From NCBI GenBank assembly GCA_948474755.1, contig CAOLHI010000078.1:310001-374000 (forward strand): a stretch of 64,000 nt of DNA, in the 5' to 3' direction. Positions 33,992 to 46,827 of the stretch are shown here, in pieces. The position numbers and the translations under genes are program-made. The notes beneath the pieces were generated by a model. The model saw only the letters and a program-made list of their open reading frames with translations. It had not been told where the DNA came from and ran no database searches. The stretch's first letter is position 1; each line of letters opens with the position of its first letter. This DNA comes from Ctenosaura bakeri (taxonomy: Eukaryota > Chordata > Lepidosauria > Squamata > Iguanidae).

Positions 33992-34194
33992 GGCCTTTCT
34001 ACATGGCCACCTGCAACAGAAGGCTCATGAGATCAGGGGTCATTGATGGAGTTTCTCCTTCAAAAATATAGCCCGTGATCACAATGACTGGTGACATGAG
34101 AAGGGCGGGACCATGATGTCATGCAGAAGCATTGTGGTGGTCCCATTTCTCTTGTGTCCCCATGCCGGGACGGCATCATCCTATGGAAAGGGCC
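33992..34194 (+). mobile_element. Class C GGCC-ended element, shortened (203 bp)
   Basis: GGCCTTTCTACATGGCC at the left and TGGAAAGGGCC at the right. It keeps the GATCAGGGGTCATTGATGG segment and the GCGGGACCATGATGTCATGC hairpin of class C but lacks the CTTCC-rich left part. A deletion derivative. Confidence 0.75.
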
Positions 34195-34197
34195 TTT

Positions 34198-35118
34198 GTG
34201 ATGTATTTCCTCTTTTGAGGAGGGTGCCTATTAAGTGGCCAACCCAGCTGAAATGTTACAAGAAAAAAATCTGTCAGCATGTCCAAAGGCAGGCCATCTT
34301 TTTAAACCTTAGTGGTGATGAAGCATGATGGGAGTAGTACTACACTAACATTTGAGTCTACTCTAAGTATGACAGAGTCTAGATCCAACGTTTCATATCT
34401 CTGTTACCATTCAGTGTAGGAGATTAGGGGCCTGGGAAAACACAAAAGACCCTACAGCCTTTAAAGATTGTTTGGTAACATATCAACACCGTCAAGAGAA
34501 AAATAAATGAACTTCCACTCATCTAGGTCAGACATTACCTAATTGATAAAGGAGCCGCTATGGGCTGTTGCAGTGAGATTTCCAGTATGCACAGCACACA
34601 ATCAGGTTCTGTTCCCTTTCACTATGACATCATTCTGACAGATCCCTCCCATGCAGCATGCTGGCTACAAGCTTCCTTTCCATCAGCGATAAAGAAAAAG
34701 AAAGCGCTTGTTAATAAGGGTGGGACTTTTGGCAGCTTTTCTTCACAGAGCAATTCTGACTTGTAAATGTTCTTAGGGATCCTTTTCCTGGCATAAGTCT
34801 TGCCAACGGGCCATCAAGAGCAGCTGTGATTGTGGGTGTCTTCTAAGGTCAGACTTGTGGCACCAGAGTTTTGATGTCACTAAACTGACAAGAGAGCCAT
34901 TAATACTTTGAGCTATGCTGGATTTCCACACTCTCCTACCTTCTTTTAGGTGTGAATCTATGGACAATTAAAATAGTTCTTGCCCTTCATTTTTTCAATG
35001 ACTCCTCCCAAGAGGAGTCTCCCCGTATTTAAAAAGGCATGTCAATGCTGCATCAGAATAGTAGATGCATGAGGCACTAAGCTCCAAGATCTGGATTACA
35101 GCCTGAGGAGAATGCATG
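34198..35118. other. No recognised feature
   Basis: No gene or repeat recognised. Confidence 0.4.
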
Positions 35119-35870
35119 TGTGATAGGGTCTGGGAAAGTAGCTATCCTGAGTGGTAGAGAGCCACCCAGCAACAGGTTGCTAACCAACCAGAATAGCCAC
35201 TCCAGAGAGAAACCCAGCCCATTAGTGAGAAGGAGGAGTTGGAAGCCTAAGAGCAAAATGCATGTATAGTAGGCACATTGAATTGGGTTTGAAGTCAGAC
35301 TTCAGGGAGGAACAGCTAAAAGTCAGTCTTTCAGCCAAAGAGGTTCTCAGTCAATCGGGGGATTGCATGAAAAGGGTGTTTTCTCAAAGAAAGCCTAGAG
35401 AGAGAGAGGCAGAAATCAATCCACTTTTGAATCTGGTCAGAGAGCATGACATAGATTTGGAAACGGAGCCTTTGGCAAAAGGGTAGCCAGAGGGCTGTGT
35501 GTGAGAGAGACCTGTGCCTTTATGCTGATGTAAAAATACAAGGAACTGTCTAAATTCATTCTGAAGATCTGTTTGAGCTTGGACATACCTATGAAAATCA
35601 ATACTTTATTCTAGTTGTTTAAATAAAGATTATAGTATATTTTTATAAATGTTGATTCAACTGAATGATTTTTAGTAGTTATAACCAAACAGAATGATGT
35701 TACCACTGATCATTAAAGGGGGTTCTAAATAACTACTGAAAGACTTTACCCTTTTTACATGAAGGTGGTGATTTAAAGGTGAAGGCAGAGCTGGGTCGAG
35801 TGACAGGGCTTTAGCAGACTCTGGGGGGAAGCTGCCATGACAGTCTGTGAGGGAGAATAGCAGGCCTTGC
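35119..35870 (+). mobile_element. LTR-like block (solo LTR candidate), family 2
   Basis: Begins TGTGATAGGGTCTGGG. A second copy starting TGTGACAGAGGCTGTGG lies at 61303. Shared landmarks in order are TTGAATTGGGTTT, GGTGTTTTCTCA, CCACTTTTGAATC, then AATAAAGATTATAG (signal at 35622-35627) and TTTTTATAA. The order of promoter region, R and poly-A signal fits an LTR. No adjacent coding region. The right boundary is approximate. Confidence 0.55.
35622..35627 (+). terminator. Poly-A signal of the family 2 LTR-like block
   Basis: AATAAA followed by GATTATAGTATATT. The equivalent in the second copy is at 61792-61797. Confidence 0.5.
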
Positions 35871-37313
35871 CACTGTATATTTCCTGAAGAGCACCAAGGG
35901 AAAAGGATCCTCTTTTAAGACAGTCATATGTCCTTCCTTATGCTTGATGCTGGCCTCTGTTTGAAGGGTTGTCCAGTCCAAGTCCACTTTATGGATAAAG
36001 AATCACATGAAGGAAGAAGAAGGCCACAGAGTATATTTCCCTTTAATTCGTAATCGTTATTTCTTAAAAGTGCATGTGCCCATAATACCTGAATGTAAAC
36101 CTATGCCTTCTCTTCTCTTCTCTTCTCTTCTTGCGATGCATAACCAAGACACTGTACCAAACATACCTCATGACTGGATATTTAAAAGAGACAGACTTGC
36201 ATCAAAATCGCAACTGGTGATAAACTATCTTGCAATCCCTGCACTCTTTCAAAGACCTTTGAACAGGTATATGTGACTCATTAAGTCAATGGTCTGTCAA
36301 AGAAAATAATTTGTAGTCCTTTATTCATCAGTAAAAGGAGCAAAGTGACTGCAAGGGAGACGAGGGGATGGATACACAGTTTGATTGCCTTTGGCAAACA
36401 AGAGTATTCAGCTCCCATAACTATGGACCCTTGTGGAATTGCTTTCCAGTTCTTGTTAGGATTTTTTTTTAAACTGAAATGTAAGGAAAAAGTCAGATCA
36501 GCATTGTGCGCTTTCTCATAATCTTGGGCATTTTTTTTTCCTTTTTAAGTCAGATTAGCAATCCTTATTATGGTGAAAAAAATATTCAGGTGGTTCTTCA
36601 GACTGGCACTTTCCAAACCTAAATATGAACTGGAACACAAGTAGATATTGAAACCTGTACTTTTCCAAAGTTTTCCTCACCATTCAAGTAAAAGTATGCA
36701 AAGAAAAATCTGTACATTTGAAACAGTATATACAACCATTTACATATCTCAGGACATGCATGCAAAAGTATTTTATACACTTCCAAACATGTTTGAAAAT
36801 ATGTGCTCAAAATTTAATTATTTGAAAAATGTGTACAGTCGCATATATTTTGAAAATGAGCATAAAAATATTACAGATTTCAGCGCAGACCATGAAAAAT
36901 TGTAATCTCATACAGAACATGAATGGAATTAACTTAAGAATCAAATAGAATACTAAACAAAACAGAGTATTACTCATTCCTAGTCCATACTGCTCTGAAG
37001 ATAAGTATACAGGTACATGGGAACTGCTTGCTGCATGGATTGAAACAGATTCATTGGGGACAAATCTCCAGTACCCTGAATGACTCCTTGTCCATACTAC
37101 TGACTAGTAACACCAGTAATGAATTATGCAAGTCAATTTATGCAAGTTACAGAATTCATATGCTTCAACTTTCCTCAAATGAAAACCAGGACATGTGAAG
37201 GAAGCAACATCAGATTGTGGCAAATGACAAAGTTAATGAGGAAGAACACACACACTCGGAGCAGCTGCAACACCTTGCTTTTGCCTGTATCTACTAGGAA
37301 GAGTATGGCCATT
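35871..37313. other. No gene; (TCTTC)n at 36105-36132
   Basis: A clean pentamer microsatellite of five units plus partials. The rest is AT-rich and unrecognised. Confidence 0.5.
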
Positions 37314-37316
37314 TCT

Positions 37317-37508
37317 GCCCTACGCTGTTATAGTGCTATTATTCCACTTTCAACATCCTGTAGTATTCTGGGGTTTGTAGTTTACTGAGGCCAGAGAGCT
37401 GTCTGGCTGAGAATTCTAAATGCCCCTACCTAAACTGCAAACCCCTGGATTCCATAGGATGTTGAAAGTGGAATAATAGCACTATAACAGTGTAGTATGG
37501 AAAAGGCC
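37317..37508. mobile_element. Class A' GGCC-ended MITE
   Basis: GGCCATTTCTGCCCTACGC begins and GTATGGAAAAGGCC ends the copy. The arms match class A, but the centre carries TTTACTGAGGCCAGAGAGC and GGCTGAGAATTCTAAATG. Relative to 49401-49602 this centre is inverted, so A' copies exist in both orientations of the loop. Flanks TAT and TAA (two of three). Confidence 0.87.
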
Positions 37509-37918
37509 TAAAATTCTGCCCTTCCTCTCCTCTGCCCCTTGCTGAGTTAACTGATTGCAAACTAGGGTAAGGGGTGTTACAGAAAATGATTGAAAGTACA
37601 CACAACTTTGCATATGACAACTTTTTTATAAACTGGAATATTTTCATTTGTATCTTGGGTAAGGCAAAATGAGACCCACAAAACTCAGGCCATTTTTGTG
37701 CCCTGCTGCCTGTCTCTCCAATGGCCCCCACACGGGAAGAAGAGTTCATGGGGAAAGGATCTCCTCTTGAAAGCCTATAGAAATGTTGACTTTGTGGCAG
37801 AACATCAACTAGCCCCTCAACACCTCCCCAAAAACAGAAAGAAAGAAAAAATCAGCAGTCATTTTGAGATTTAATTTTTAAAAAGTGTTTCTGGGCTTAG
37901 CATTGTGGGGCTAGGAGC

Positions 37919-38107
37919 TGTCACACTACAATCATAGCATTCTAATTCCACTTTAATTACTATGACAACATCTTACAGAATCCTGGGATTTGCACCTTAG
38001 GGAGGGACATGTAGAATTCTCGGTCAGAGAGATCCTCTACTGCCTCAACAAACTACAAACCGTAGGATTCCATAGGAGGTAGCCACGGCAGTTAAAGTGT
38101 GAAATGA
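37919..38107. repeat. Palindromic repeat, family T (related to A')
   Basis: GTCACACTACAATCATAGC, TTCCACTTTAATTACTATG and ATCCTGGGATTTGCACC on the left mirror ACAAACCGTAGGATTCC and CACGGCAGTTAAAGTGTG on the right, with GGTCAGAGAGATCC at the centre. The layout is like A' but the termini differ, so it is probably a separate family sharing the core. Confidence 0.65.
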
Positions 38108-39227
38108 CCCCGGGACAAAAAAAATTAAGCCCTTGCAGTATTGGAAGTTGCTTGATACTGATTTACATGGAATAGAAAGCAGATTTTTATTTGGAGAGCT
38201 TCCTGCTTGTAGATAATCAAGGCCAGAGCAGCAGAAAGAAAGATTCCATCATCCCAAAGTTCTCAAAAATCCCCAAAATGGAAAGAGGACTTTGTATACT
38301 TACACATTAAATTACTGAAAGTTTCTTCCCACCTCTCCAAGAGCATAGGGAAAAAGGAATACAAACAAGGTTTTATTTCGGTATCTTGCTCACTTGACGG
38401 GAACATGGCTATAATTCCACAGAGAATAAACATACACACAGGCTATCTTCCCACTCTGGAGGACAGTTTGTTGAAATTAGTGAAGGGATACAGACATTGC
38501 TGAGACTGCCTGATAAGAGTTATAAGCATTTGGATTGTTAGTATTAAAGAGAGTGAGCATAACTTTGCTGTCTCCAGCGACTTTTAAAATACAACATTCC
38601 CTCTTATAGCTATCTCTTTACCTACTATATTTATGCTGGCAGGGTGGAGTGGGAAGAGGAAAAACTAAAAAAATAGATATCACATGGCATGATGTTTTTC
38701 TGGGTGCCTGAATTGCTGTGACAAGATGACAAATCACAACAGTAAACACATAGAAATTGTATAGACTATTTCACTGAATACTAATACATTACATGCATAG
38801 CCAGCAAATGTCAGAAAAGAACTATTTCTGTGTCAAAGCTAATTCCGCAGCTGAAAAAGAGACCTTCCTTCAGTAAACAATGAACATCTGCAAATACTTG
38901 ATTATTTTGACCCTTCCCTCAAAACCCAGAACCCTTTTCTGCTAACCAGACTTAAAACAAAGGGCAATTATAACTCTACCCACCAGATTATTGGCAATGC
39001 AGCTCAGCTTCTTTTGCCTTCTAAGATTTCACGTGGCACTCGGTTCTGCAACCAGGAAGTCTCAAAATGCATTTTTTTTTTTTTTTTACCATACCTCCCA
39101 GAAAACCCCAGCCAACATAAGAGGTGATTGGTGGGTTGAGGGAAGTGAAGTCAAAAAGAAAGGCAACATTTCTGAGTTTTCCAAAAAACCTATAGTTTCC
39201 AGTTTTGCAATGAGCTGATTGATAAAC
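38108..39227. other. No gene; T run at 39071-39087
   Basis: Only the T run is notable. No repeat recognised. Confidence 0.4.
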
Positions 39228-39230
39228 AGA

Positions 39231-39630
39231 GTCCTTTTCTGCAGCTTACCTTCTGCAGCATCCAGTTGCGATCCCGGCAGTGGCTTTGCCAGGAAGGGAG
39301 TGCAACAAGAGCCCCTCTGCATGAGACCAGCTTCCTGCGGAAGGGAGTGCGATGAACACACCACCTCCTTCTGCAGAGCAGCCAGGTACTTTCCGAGACT
39401 GTGCTATGAAAGGAAGTGCTGACATCACATTTCCTGCCCTTCCACAGGATGGTGCCGTGATCATAGGTCATTGATGGAAAAAACCCATCAATGTTTTAAT
39501 CTGTGATCGCGCTGCCTGGGGACAAGAGAGAAGCGGGACCACAACAACACCATGCAGAAGCATCGTTGCAGTCCTGTCCTTCCCCCATCCCCATGCCGGG
39601 ATGGGATGGGAGGGTGCTGTGTAAAGGGCC
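39231..39630 (+). mobile_element. Class C GGCC-ended element, 400 bp, TSD AGA
   Basis: Starts GTCCTTTTCTGCAGC (first G of GGCC kept, second changed) and ends GTGTAAAGGGCC. AGA flanks both sides (39228-39230, 39631-39633). The interior has a perfect hairpin CATTGATGG / CCATCAATG at about 39468-39492 and the GCGGGACCACAAC...GTTGCAGTCC inverted segment. Compositional open frames overlap on both strands. Confidence 0.9.
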
Positions 39631-39879
39631 AGAGTGCAAGGTTCCCAACTCAGTATGACTCCTCTGTTACTAGTCTGTGCAGAGTATCACACCTTGCTGG
39701 ACTGAATTGAAATGAATACTCAGTTTAGTGAGCTACATATCTGCAGCTATAAAAAGTAAAAATAGAAGGCTGAAATTAGTTTTGATTTTGGGTTTTTTAC
39801 TTGGCTAGAGTCAATGTTATGGCATTTTTATCCTTAAGCATCATTGTCATTGGTTTCTCAACAGGAATTACTATTATTA

Positions 39880-40075
39880 TTACTATCAACAGCTGCAGCA
39901 CAGTCATAAGTTTCACAGTCAATGACGTTTCACTGACAGGAGTTTTGGATCATCAATTATTTTATTCACATGTTTAGTCAGTCCATGTGGAATTGCTGCC
40001 AGAGCACCTATTACTACTGGAACCACAGTTGTTTTCTTTTCCCAGAGGAAGTGAATCTCAGTTTATGGGTCTCAA
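39880..40075 (-). mobile_element. LINE fragment, C-terminal protein remnant
   Basis: The minus-strand frame reads KKTTVVPVVIGALAAIP then HGLTKHVNKIIDDP before stops. The VVPVVIGALG-type stretch is found near the C-terminus of several vertebrate LINE polyproteins. The clade is not resolved. Short and broken by stops. Confidence 0.5.
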
Positions 40076-40129
40076 TATTTCACAGTCATTTACCTTTCCT
40101 CATCTTCAATTCTATAGTCCTCTGATATT

Positions 40130-41235
40130 GTCATATGTGTTGTTGTTGTTGTCGCTAAATTGTTGCCCACCCCTAGTGTAATGCAATTCAAAAAAAAATT
40201 TGTCACATATATGTGTGAGAGAGGAAAGACCAACTACCAAGTTATGCTGCATCCTAAAAGCTGGTGGAACCCTAAACTGTATCTTTTATGCCACATTCCT
40301 TTTGTTCATCCATCTCAGTTCTCCACAGCAGGTCTATCAAAATGAAGTTAAAACTCTAAAAGGAAAAAAAAAAGTCTTCTGGATTTCTTACCATGTAAAT
40401 AGTGCTTTTATAAAGATCTGGACATTATCGCATCTTCACATAGGAAGAACCTGTTACCAGTCCAGGATAGTATGATGGGTTAGTCATTCAGCAACTTCAC
40501 ATAACTTGCTTCTTGTTGTGGGATGAACATCTTTCTATCTTCACATAAATCAAAATAAATATAGTTCCAAAATTATTTCTGCTTAGAAAAAGAAAGAAAT
40601 TCTAGTCTGATTGATTGTCATAATTACTCCACCATTTATTGTTAGTCACATGTTTTATTACTCATTGTTTCAAGAGTAATTTCCATTATTATTATTTTTT
40701 AAACTTTAAAAGGGCACCTTCCCTGCAAAATACAAACTCTGATTTGTAGGAAATATGCATTACAAGCATCTTAAAAAGTGAAACTTTCAAAGCTTGGAAG
40801 AATTAAAATGTGTTTTGTTTTGTTCTTCTGGCAACAAAAAGAAAAGGCAAGTAAAACTTCCTGTGGAGAAGATTGTCCAAATGAGCTACCATCACAGATG
40901 GGACAATCTCAGAACTATAACCTTGCTCACCTTAGACTGAGGGAGGGCTCTGTGCCAGCATCTCAAGGCAATCTCAGTACGTAGGCAGACTGATATAGAA
41001 GCCAGTAATAATTCCAGCTTTTGGAGTACCACTGGTCAAGAAGCCTTTAGCAGGCCCCTCTGTCTCAAGACAGTCCTTTCCTTTTCTTCACCACTATCAT
41101 CTCTACCCATCCTCATAACCTCTTCCTCTTCTGTTCTACATAACCACCCAAATGACATGCAAAGCAAAAAATATGCTTTTCCATTCCCTACCTTTTGGTG
41201 ATTGCTTGCGTGCTCAGAGTAGAAATGGCAGGACT
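40130..41235. other. No gene; (GTT)n at 40139-40152
   Basis: Short GTT run; the remainder is unrecognised. Confidence 0.4.
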
Positions 41236-41690
41236 GAAAGTCTGAAAGTCGCTGAAAATTTGAGATCTTACTTAGATCTGTGGAGGGACTCTCATTTGCA
41301 TCCCATAAGTTGGGACAAGATGTTATGGAAGGACAAGGGAAAGGGCCTTCTCTGCTGTGAAATACCCTCCCCTGAAAGACTCAAATCACACCAACACTGC
41401 TATCATTCTGCCACCAAGTAAAAATAAGCCTATGAGGCCTTTTGGGGTGCATTCTTGTTTTTGTCTAAATTTGCAATTGTGAGTAGTTTTAAATAGTTTT
41501 ACTGTTTTAACAGTGCCCTGTTTAAGGTATTAACAAGTTGAATATGCTCTTAGCCTTTAAATTATCTTTCTTGTTTAAATTGTTTTGATCTGTTCAAATG
41601 GTTTTTATTTATGCTGCCCTGAGTTCCTCAGATATAAGGTGTGATATAAGATTTTAATAAATAAGTAAAATAAATGGTTTGACACTGGGC
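41236..41690 (+). mobile_element. L2-type LINE 3' end
   Basis: GGGAAAGGGCCTTCTCTGC aligns with the GGCAGAGGGCCTTCTCAG part of the 30701 copy, followed by a diverged coding remnant and a T-rich 3' region. It ends CTGCCCTGAGTTCCTCAG, GATATAAGATTTTAATAAAT and AAATAAATG. 5' truncated. Confidence 0.65.
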
Positions 41691-41835
41691 CCCCTGCAAG
41701 GTGTGAACACCTTGTCAGGTGCCCAACAATACCAGCCCTTGACTTAGGCCATAACGGGAGAAACAGTCTCAATATTTCCTATATACACCATTCTTAAAGA
41801 GTTTGTTTTAGTAGTAATTCATATGAAAGAGCTCA

Positions 41836-41935
41836 TTATCATTTCTATTTTACAAATGAGAAAGTGAAACTGAAAGATGATGAATGGGATAAAGCTGCAC
41901 ACTGTATTTATAGTTCAAGAGGGAGATGATCATAG
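41836..41935 (-). mobile_element. Possible MIR-type SINE remnant
   Basis: CATTATCATTTCTATTTTAC, AAATGAGAAAGTGAAACTGA resembles the complement of the MIR 3' half (TTTTACAGATGAGGAAACTGA type). Very old; only about 60 bp are persuasive. Confidence 0.4.
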
Positions 41936-42424
41936 ACTCAAGCTCATATCTCTGGTAACTGCACCATGAAGAAATAACCAAATGGTGGATAATGTTGTGG
42001 AGGGTACAATCAGAACCACAAAGAAGCATGCCCAGTTTTGTTTCCCATTTGTTTTCATTTTCACATTTTAAAGTTGATTTATTTTTGTGTGAATTGCACA
42101 TTTCTGCACAGTACGTGCTAGTAATAATAATTTTTAGCATTTTCGTAGTGATATAAATGTTCAATAGCATAGCCACTTACACATCAACAACAGCAAAAAA
42201 GAGGAAATGTATCATCAAAGATACTTATTTATCTGCACAAATGCAAATACAGAAACAATCACTATAATTTAAATAATAGCACAATAAAGAATTCACCACA
42301 ATGGGAATACTGTGACCAAATGACCTCTGAGCCTGATCAAGTCTACTGTTCGTGAGCTAATTGTTGATGGGTAACTTCAAGACCACAGTCTCCTTTCAAA
42401 TTATTCTTTAGCTCTAAACTGGAC
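41936..42424. other. No recognised feature
   Basis: No gene or repeat recognised. Confidence 0.4.
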
Positions 42425-42427
42425 TTT

Positions 42428-42603
42428 GAAAAACATCACACTAGCCTGCTCTAGCACTATGATTCCACTTTGAACATCCTATGGAATCCTGGGGTTTGCA
42501 GTTTTGGGAGGGGCCAGCCCCTCCCAAAACTGCAAACCCCAGGATTCCATAGGATGTTCAAAGTGGAATCATAGCGCTGTAACAGGCTAGTGCAGAAATG
42601 GCC
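42428..42603. mobile_element. Class A palindromic MITE, TSD TTT
   Basis: The right end GTGCAGAAATGGCC is intact and the left end has decayed to GAAAAACATCACAC. TTT flanks both (42425-42427, 42604-42606). The inner arms are nearly identical, meeting at GGAGGGGCCAGCCCCTCC. Confidence 0.88.
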
Positions 42604-42606
42604 TTT

Positions 42607-44330
42607 GAGAGGACTGCTCTTCAAACTGGTCATTTTAAAACAGAGCACTATTCCCTGATAGCTGTTCCAAGGCAGATGTATACTCTATAAAGTAGGACAA
42701 GCAACCATGCTCATAGTTTTTAAAGCACAAAGCTTCACTGTGATGGATCTAGACCAATTATGTTCTATTAGGTCTCGTTAAAATCAATCTATAAATTTAG
42801 TCAAGGTTTAAATCCTATGAATGTCAATGCAAACAAAGTGTAAATAAGTTAATCTGGATCTAACTCATGATCTTATTATAAATCCTTACAAAACAAATGG
42901 AAAATTTATGATCTGTAAACTACATACAGCACAACAATCTTGTGCCCTTCCTCCATTGCTGAATTTGCCATGATGCTTTTGATTTTAGCAGTGCAAGAAT
43001 GGTTTTAAAAAAGTCTCATTTTATCTGCATTTTCTTTGAAAACAAGGCATGTGGCAAGTGTGTGCCTTTTTTATATTAAAATCATATGGAAATATGATGC
43101 TACTTTAAAACACGCTGTGCCCTCCTTACGTGCTTTTTTTTTTTTAAAAAAAGAAATTATAGGATTTTTGCCATTGCAATTGGCCAATGCATAGGCAAAT
43201 TTGGCAACACAGTGCCAGAGTACAGAGTACAGCCCCTTGTTCAGTTGTGGTTTAACTGTTGAAAGGAAGTTGCTTATTCCTGCTTTAAAACAACTTTGAA
43301 GAGCCGTGTGATGGGGAAGGGTCTCATTGCAGAAGGAAATGGAAGTGAAGTAGTTCCACTCAGTTAAATCTATTCATGGGAGAGGGGAGGAGGGGGCAGA
43401 ATCTCACCCTTTTCTGTGGGCTCCGGCAAAAGGGAACCGCTGCAGCCTCTCCCAGCTTGTATGTTCTTCCTCAGTTTGTGCTATTTTGGCCACGCTCTGG
43501 TGCTGGTTGCCCTCACATGTCCTGTGAAATGTTGGAGGCTATGCCAGCCTTATATGGACACTGCCAAGAGGAGAGACACTGGTCACTGGATCCAGAAAGT
43601 CATGTCAAGATGTAGAACAAAGGGTGGGCCTCAAAGATGGACTTAGGAGGCCACATTTCCCTCACTGTTATGCAGAAAGAGAAGTCTGGTGGACCACTTG
43701 GCTGCTTGCTCTGCAAGTTTTTGAAATAAAAATTTGCCATCCATACATTAACTATACTGCATTTACATTTACAACTGAAGGCCCACAGTTTCATCCCTTC
43801 TTCAGTAAACTTCAAACTAAGCCAGTTTGCCAAATACACTTTGCACCTTCCAGAGAAATGCACTGAAGAATCCAAATGGGATCCTCTCATGAACTCAAGC
43901 CCTGCTGGGCTCAGGCAAGCAGGAAAGAAGTGAAGAAGGAGTAGTGTTAATGTTTTCCTTTCCCTGTGTTAGTTTATGAATCCCCTCCAAATGAAACTGG
44001 GAGAAGAGATTCATCTATAGTTTCAGAGCTGGTGCAGATATACAGTTGGTTTGAGGTCATGGCCAGCAACTAGAACAGCTAGGGATTCTCTTAGTCCACA
44101 GTCTCAATTAGAACATCCCCAACACAAACTGGCATGCCTTATTTTCCCTAATTCTGCCCCCCAAGATTTCAGTAGTGGAGATGTCAAGGTAAGGTCACCC
44201 CATCTGATTTCAGCCCTCAAAAGGAAGGATCTGACTTGTTCTAGGGCCCCTGGGATACCCCCTCAGGGACCAATAAGACTACAGCAAGACCCCCAGATAG
44301 GTGCCTTGATGGAACCAAGGAAGCCACCAT
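42607..44330. other. No gene; faint old repeat near 42770-42860
   Basis: A T run meets an A run at 43134-43151. Otherwise nothing recognised. Confidence 0.4.
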
Positions 44331-44440
44331 CCTGAGTCTCGTAGTCATGAGCAGGGCTATTAATAACAGGGTTTCTTGGAGGCCTCTTATTTATAGGGTT
44401 GCTATATGTTGAAGCCAACTTGATCGCAATTAGTAAATAA
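44331..44440 (+). mobile_element. LINE 3' terminus, same family as 18400-18830
   Basis: GCTATATGTTGAAGCCAACT and TGATCGCAATTAG correspond to the terminal stretch of the minus-strand LINE at 18.4 kb. Only the last 100 bp or so are kept. Confidence 0.5.
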
Positions 44441-45852
44441 GAACAATTAGCATGTGTAGAAGAGATTCCATTGTACATAAGCTAATCATTAATACAAAAC
44501 CATCAGGCTTGTTTTTCTACTACCATTTACTTTTTCTCTCCAAGTACAAATGCTATTTTCTTTGCAGGTAAACATGCTAAGAGCATCCAAATCAGAAGCC
44601 TAAACATGCTGCCTTTACTGTGCCAAAGCTCCCACAAGTGTCAGCAGGACTTGTTCAGGCAAAGGGAATTAAGTTGTGACAATCAGCTGCACTTTTGTTA
44701 CCTGTTGGCTCCGGTCCAGATTCCTTTGGGAGCCCTTGCTCTTTGGTGGTCTTTTTTTTTTTTTTTTTGGCATCTTATCTTTCTTATCTCTAATTAGTTT
44801 TGCTGAATTCTCCTTGTGCTTCTCTTCAATCAAGTAAAGTTGTCCAACTCTTTTAAAACAAATCAGCTACTACTAGTAGTAAACTACATCTGCAGTCTGT
44901 GAGAATGCATTAATAGCTATATTCTCACATATATGGCTCTGAACATGTGCCTTCTAGCTTTTCCCATAATCATTATTTATATGGTAAGAAACTCTCTGGG
45001 AACAGCACCTTTTTATCTGATGAAATTACTCAGTAAGTATGGAAATGTACTCTGCATATACATATTAGAGACACTTCCTCTATTTTTAATTCACATGTTT
45101 TAGAGCTAAAGACTAGAATTCAACACAAATTAAACCTTGGCAAAAATTAAGCCATGGGTGGCATTATTCTCATATGGGTGGCATTATTCTCATATAAGAT
45201 ATAAAAAATTTCGTAGACAGGACTGAATGGATAGCATCACTACATAACTTGATCACTAGATGGTAGTGAACTTAGCTGTATCTGTAGAGGCAGGTGATTT
45301 CCATTGCCATTCTGTTTTTTTCAAGAGAGACGATACAGTTCTTGTCTAGCTTCCTTACTATGGGGTTCTCTAAATCTGTCATGGCATGGAGTCAGAAGTC
45401 TAGTTTTAAGTATACAGTTTCCTAACAAGACAGAGAAGACAACATCAGGATCTTTCACCTTCAAAAATCCAGCAACATAACCTGAATAGAAAGAAAGACT
45501 TGTTTACTTTCAAAAAACAGTACAAGGAGGAGGAAGAGGTCTAAATAAATTCATTCCTTTAGCCTATGGAAAAAGAAGACAACAGTGCTACTGCTCAAAG
45601 AATCACTCATTCTAGCTGAGTTTTTCAGGCTCCTTAGAAATTAGTGACAAATTATCTGAACGACAAAGAGTTTGTTTAAGCAGTAATGATATATTTGTTT
45701 TCTTTAAATAAAAATATGCACATGTGGCTGGTACTGCATGTAGTTTAGTTGGTAAGTTGAGCTGGACTTAGATATATCTAGTTTCCTGTTGCTGGACTGT
45801 CTTGTTTAAGAGAGACAAAGTTCTAGTCTAACTCTCTGTCTTCTCTTTCATC
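44441..45852. other. No gene; 20-bp tandem duplication at 45154-45193
   Basis: ATGGGTGGCATTATTCTCAT occurs twice in immediate succession. A T run lies at 44751-44768. The rest is unrecognised. Confidence 0.5.
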
Positions 45853-45855
45853 ATA

Positions 45856-46308
45856 GGCCTTTTCTGCATTTTATTTTTAAAATGGGGCGGCGCGTCCTCC
45901 AGCGAGGACGTTTGCACTTGGGGGCAAACTGGGTCCAGACTATGTTATGTATGTCCGGACTTCAGCCCACTCCGGAACGCCCAGAGCTGGTGGTTCGCCG
46001 CGCTATTGAAAGACCGATTAAAAGAGGACTTTCAATAGCCCGGCGCACCCCAGTCCATCGCTGCACTAATGTGTAGATCTGCAGCCTCGCGCCAGTGCGA
46101 GGCTGCAGATCTTCTGGGGATGGGCTTCCAGCTGGCGAGCTTCTCCGGTTGGTGGAGAGCCTCTACCAACCGGAAGCCTCCATTTTCATCCAGGGAGCAG
46201 TGCGTAGTGCGGGCAGGCGCTGCTCCGGATCAGTGTGGATCATTGGGGGGAGCATGCCAGTCCAGTGAGTAACGGACTGACCTGTTTTCCCCAAAGTGCG
46301 AAAAAGCC
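45856..46308 (+). mobile_element. Class D GC-rich GGCC-ended element, hairpin chain (453 bp)
   Basis: Begins GGCCTTTTCTGCATTTTA and ends GTGCGAAAAAGCC. The GC-rich interior has four hairpins in order. GTCCTC/GAGGAC lies at 45894-45909. A 17-bp pair with one mismatch lies at 45996-46012 and 46029-46045. A 16-bp perfect pair lies at 46075-46090 and 46097-46112. A 13-bp pair with one mismatch lies at 46145-46157 and 46161-46173. The same four positions are hairpins in 57953-58405 with different bases. Flanks are ATA and CTA (two of three). Confidence 0.87.
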
Positions 46309-46477
46309 CTAAGTCTTAAATCACAGAAGTGAACACAATCATCAAATATTCAAAGACTAGAATAGTGAAGTTCTTGAAGTTCTTCAGAATTAATCTGGTC
46401 TCATAAATAAGGATGTCTGCTTTCCTCATTCCATTTTGGATTCTCCTAGCATAGACTTGTACAAAAGTATTATTATT

Positions 46478-46740
46478 CATGCATATATTTATTTTCACAA
46501 TTTGCAATTGTTTCTCCAGGAAAACTGACCCAAAGCAGTTTACAATAAAATAATAAAACAACCAATGGCATATCAAACTCAAAGCATATGACCAGGGCAG
46601 CAATAAAACTAAGTAATATTACAATATAATATGTTCGATAAACTAACCCAAAGGAAAAGGATGTGATCTGTAGCTGAAACATTGCAATATTAAAACTAAC
46701 ATAAAAATGGAATACCACTTAACTGCAAAGACTGCCATTG
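46478..46740 (-). mobile_element. L2-type LINE 3' region
   Basis: ATATTTATTTTCACAATTTG, then AAAGCAGTTTACAATAAAAT and AAAACAACCAATGGCATA. The organisation is like 12968-13170 (complement of an L2 3' untranslated region with AATAAAA-rich stretch). Weak match. Confidence 0.45.
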
Positions 46741-46827
46741 TAGGGTGGCCACTAGACAAAGTTAAAAATTGGGAATTTTGATCAAACCAGACAGTATGAA
46801 CACAAAGAGTCACACATATGCAACATT

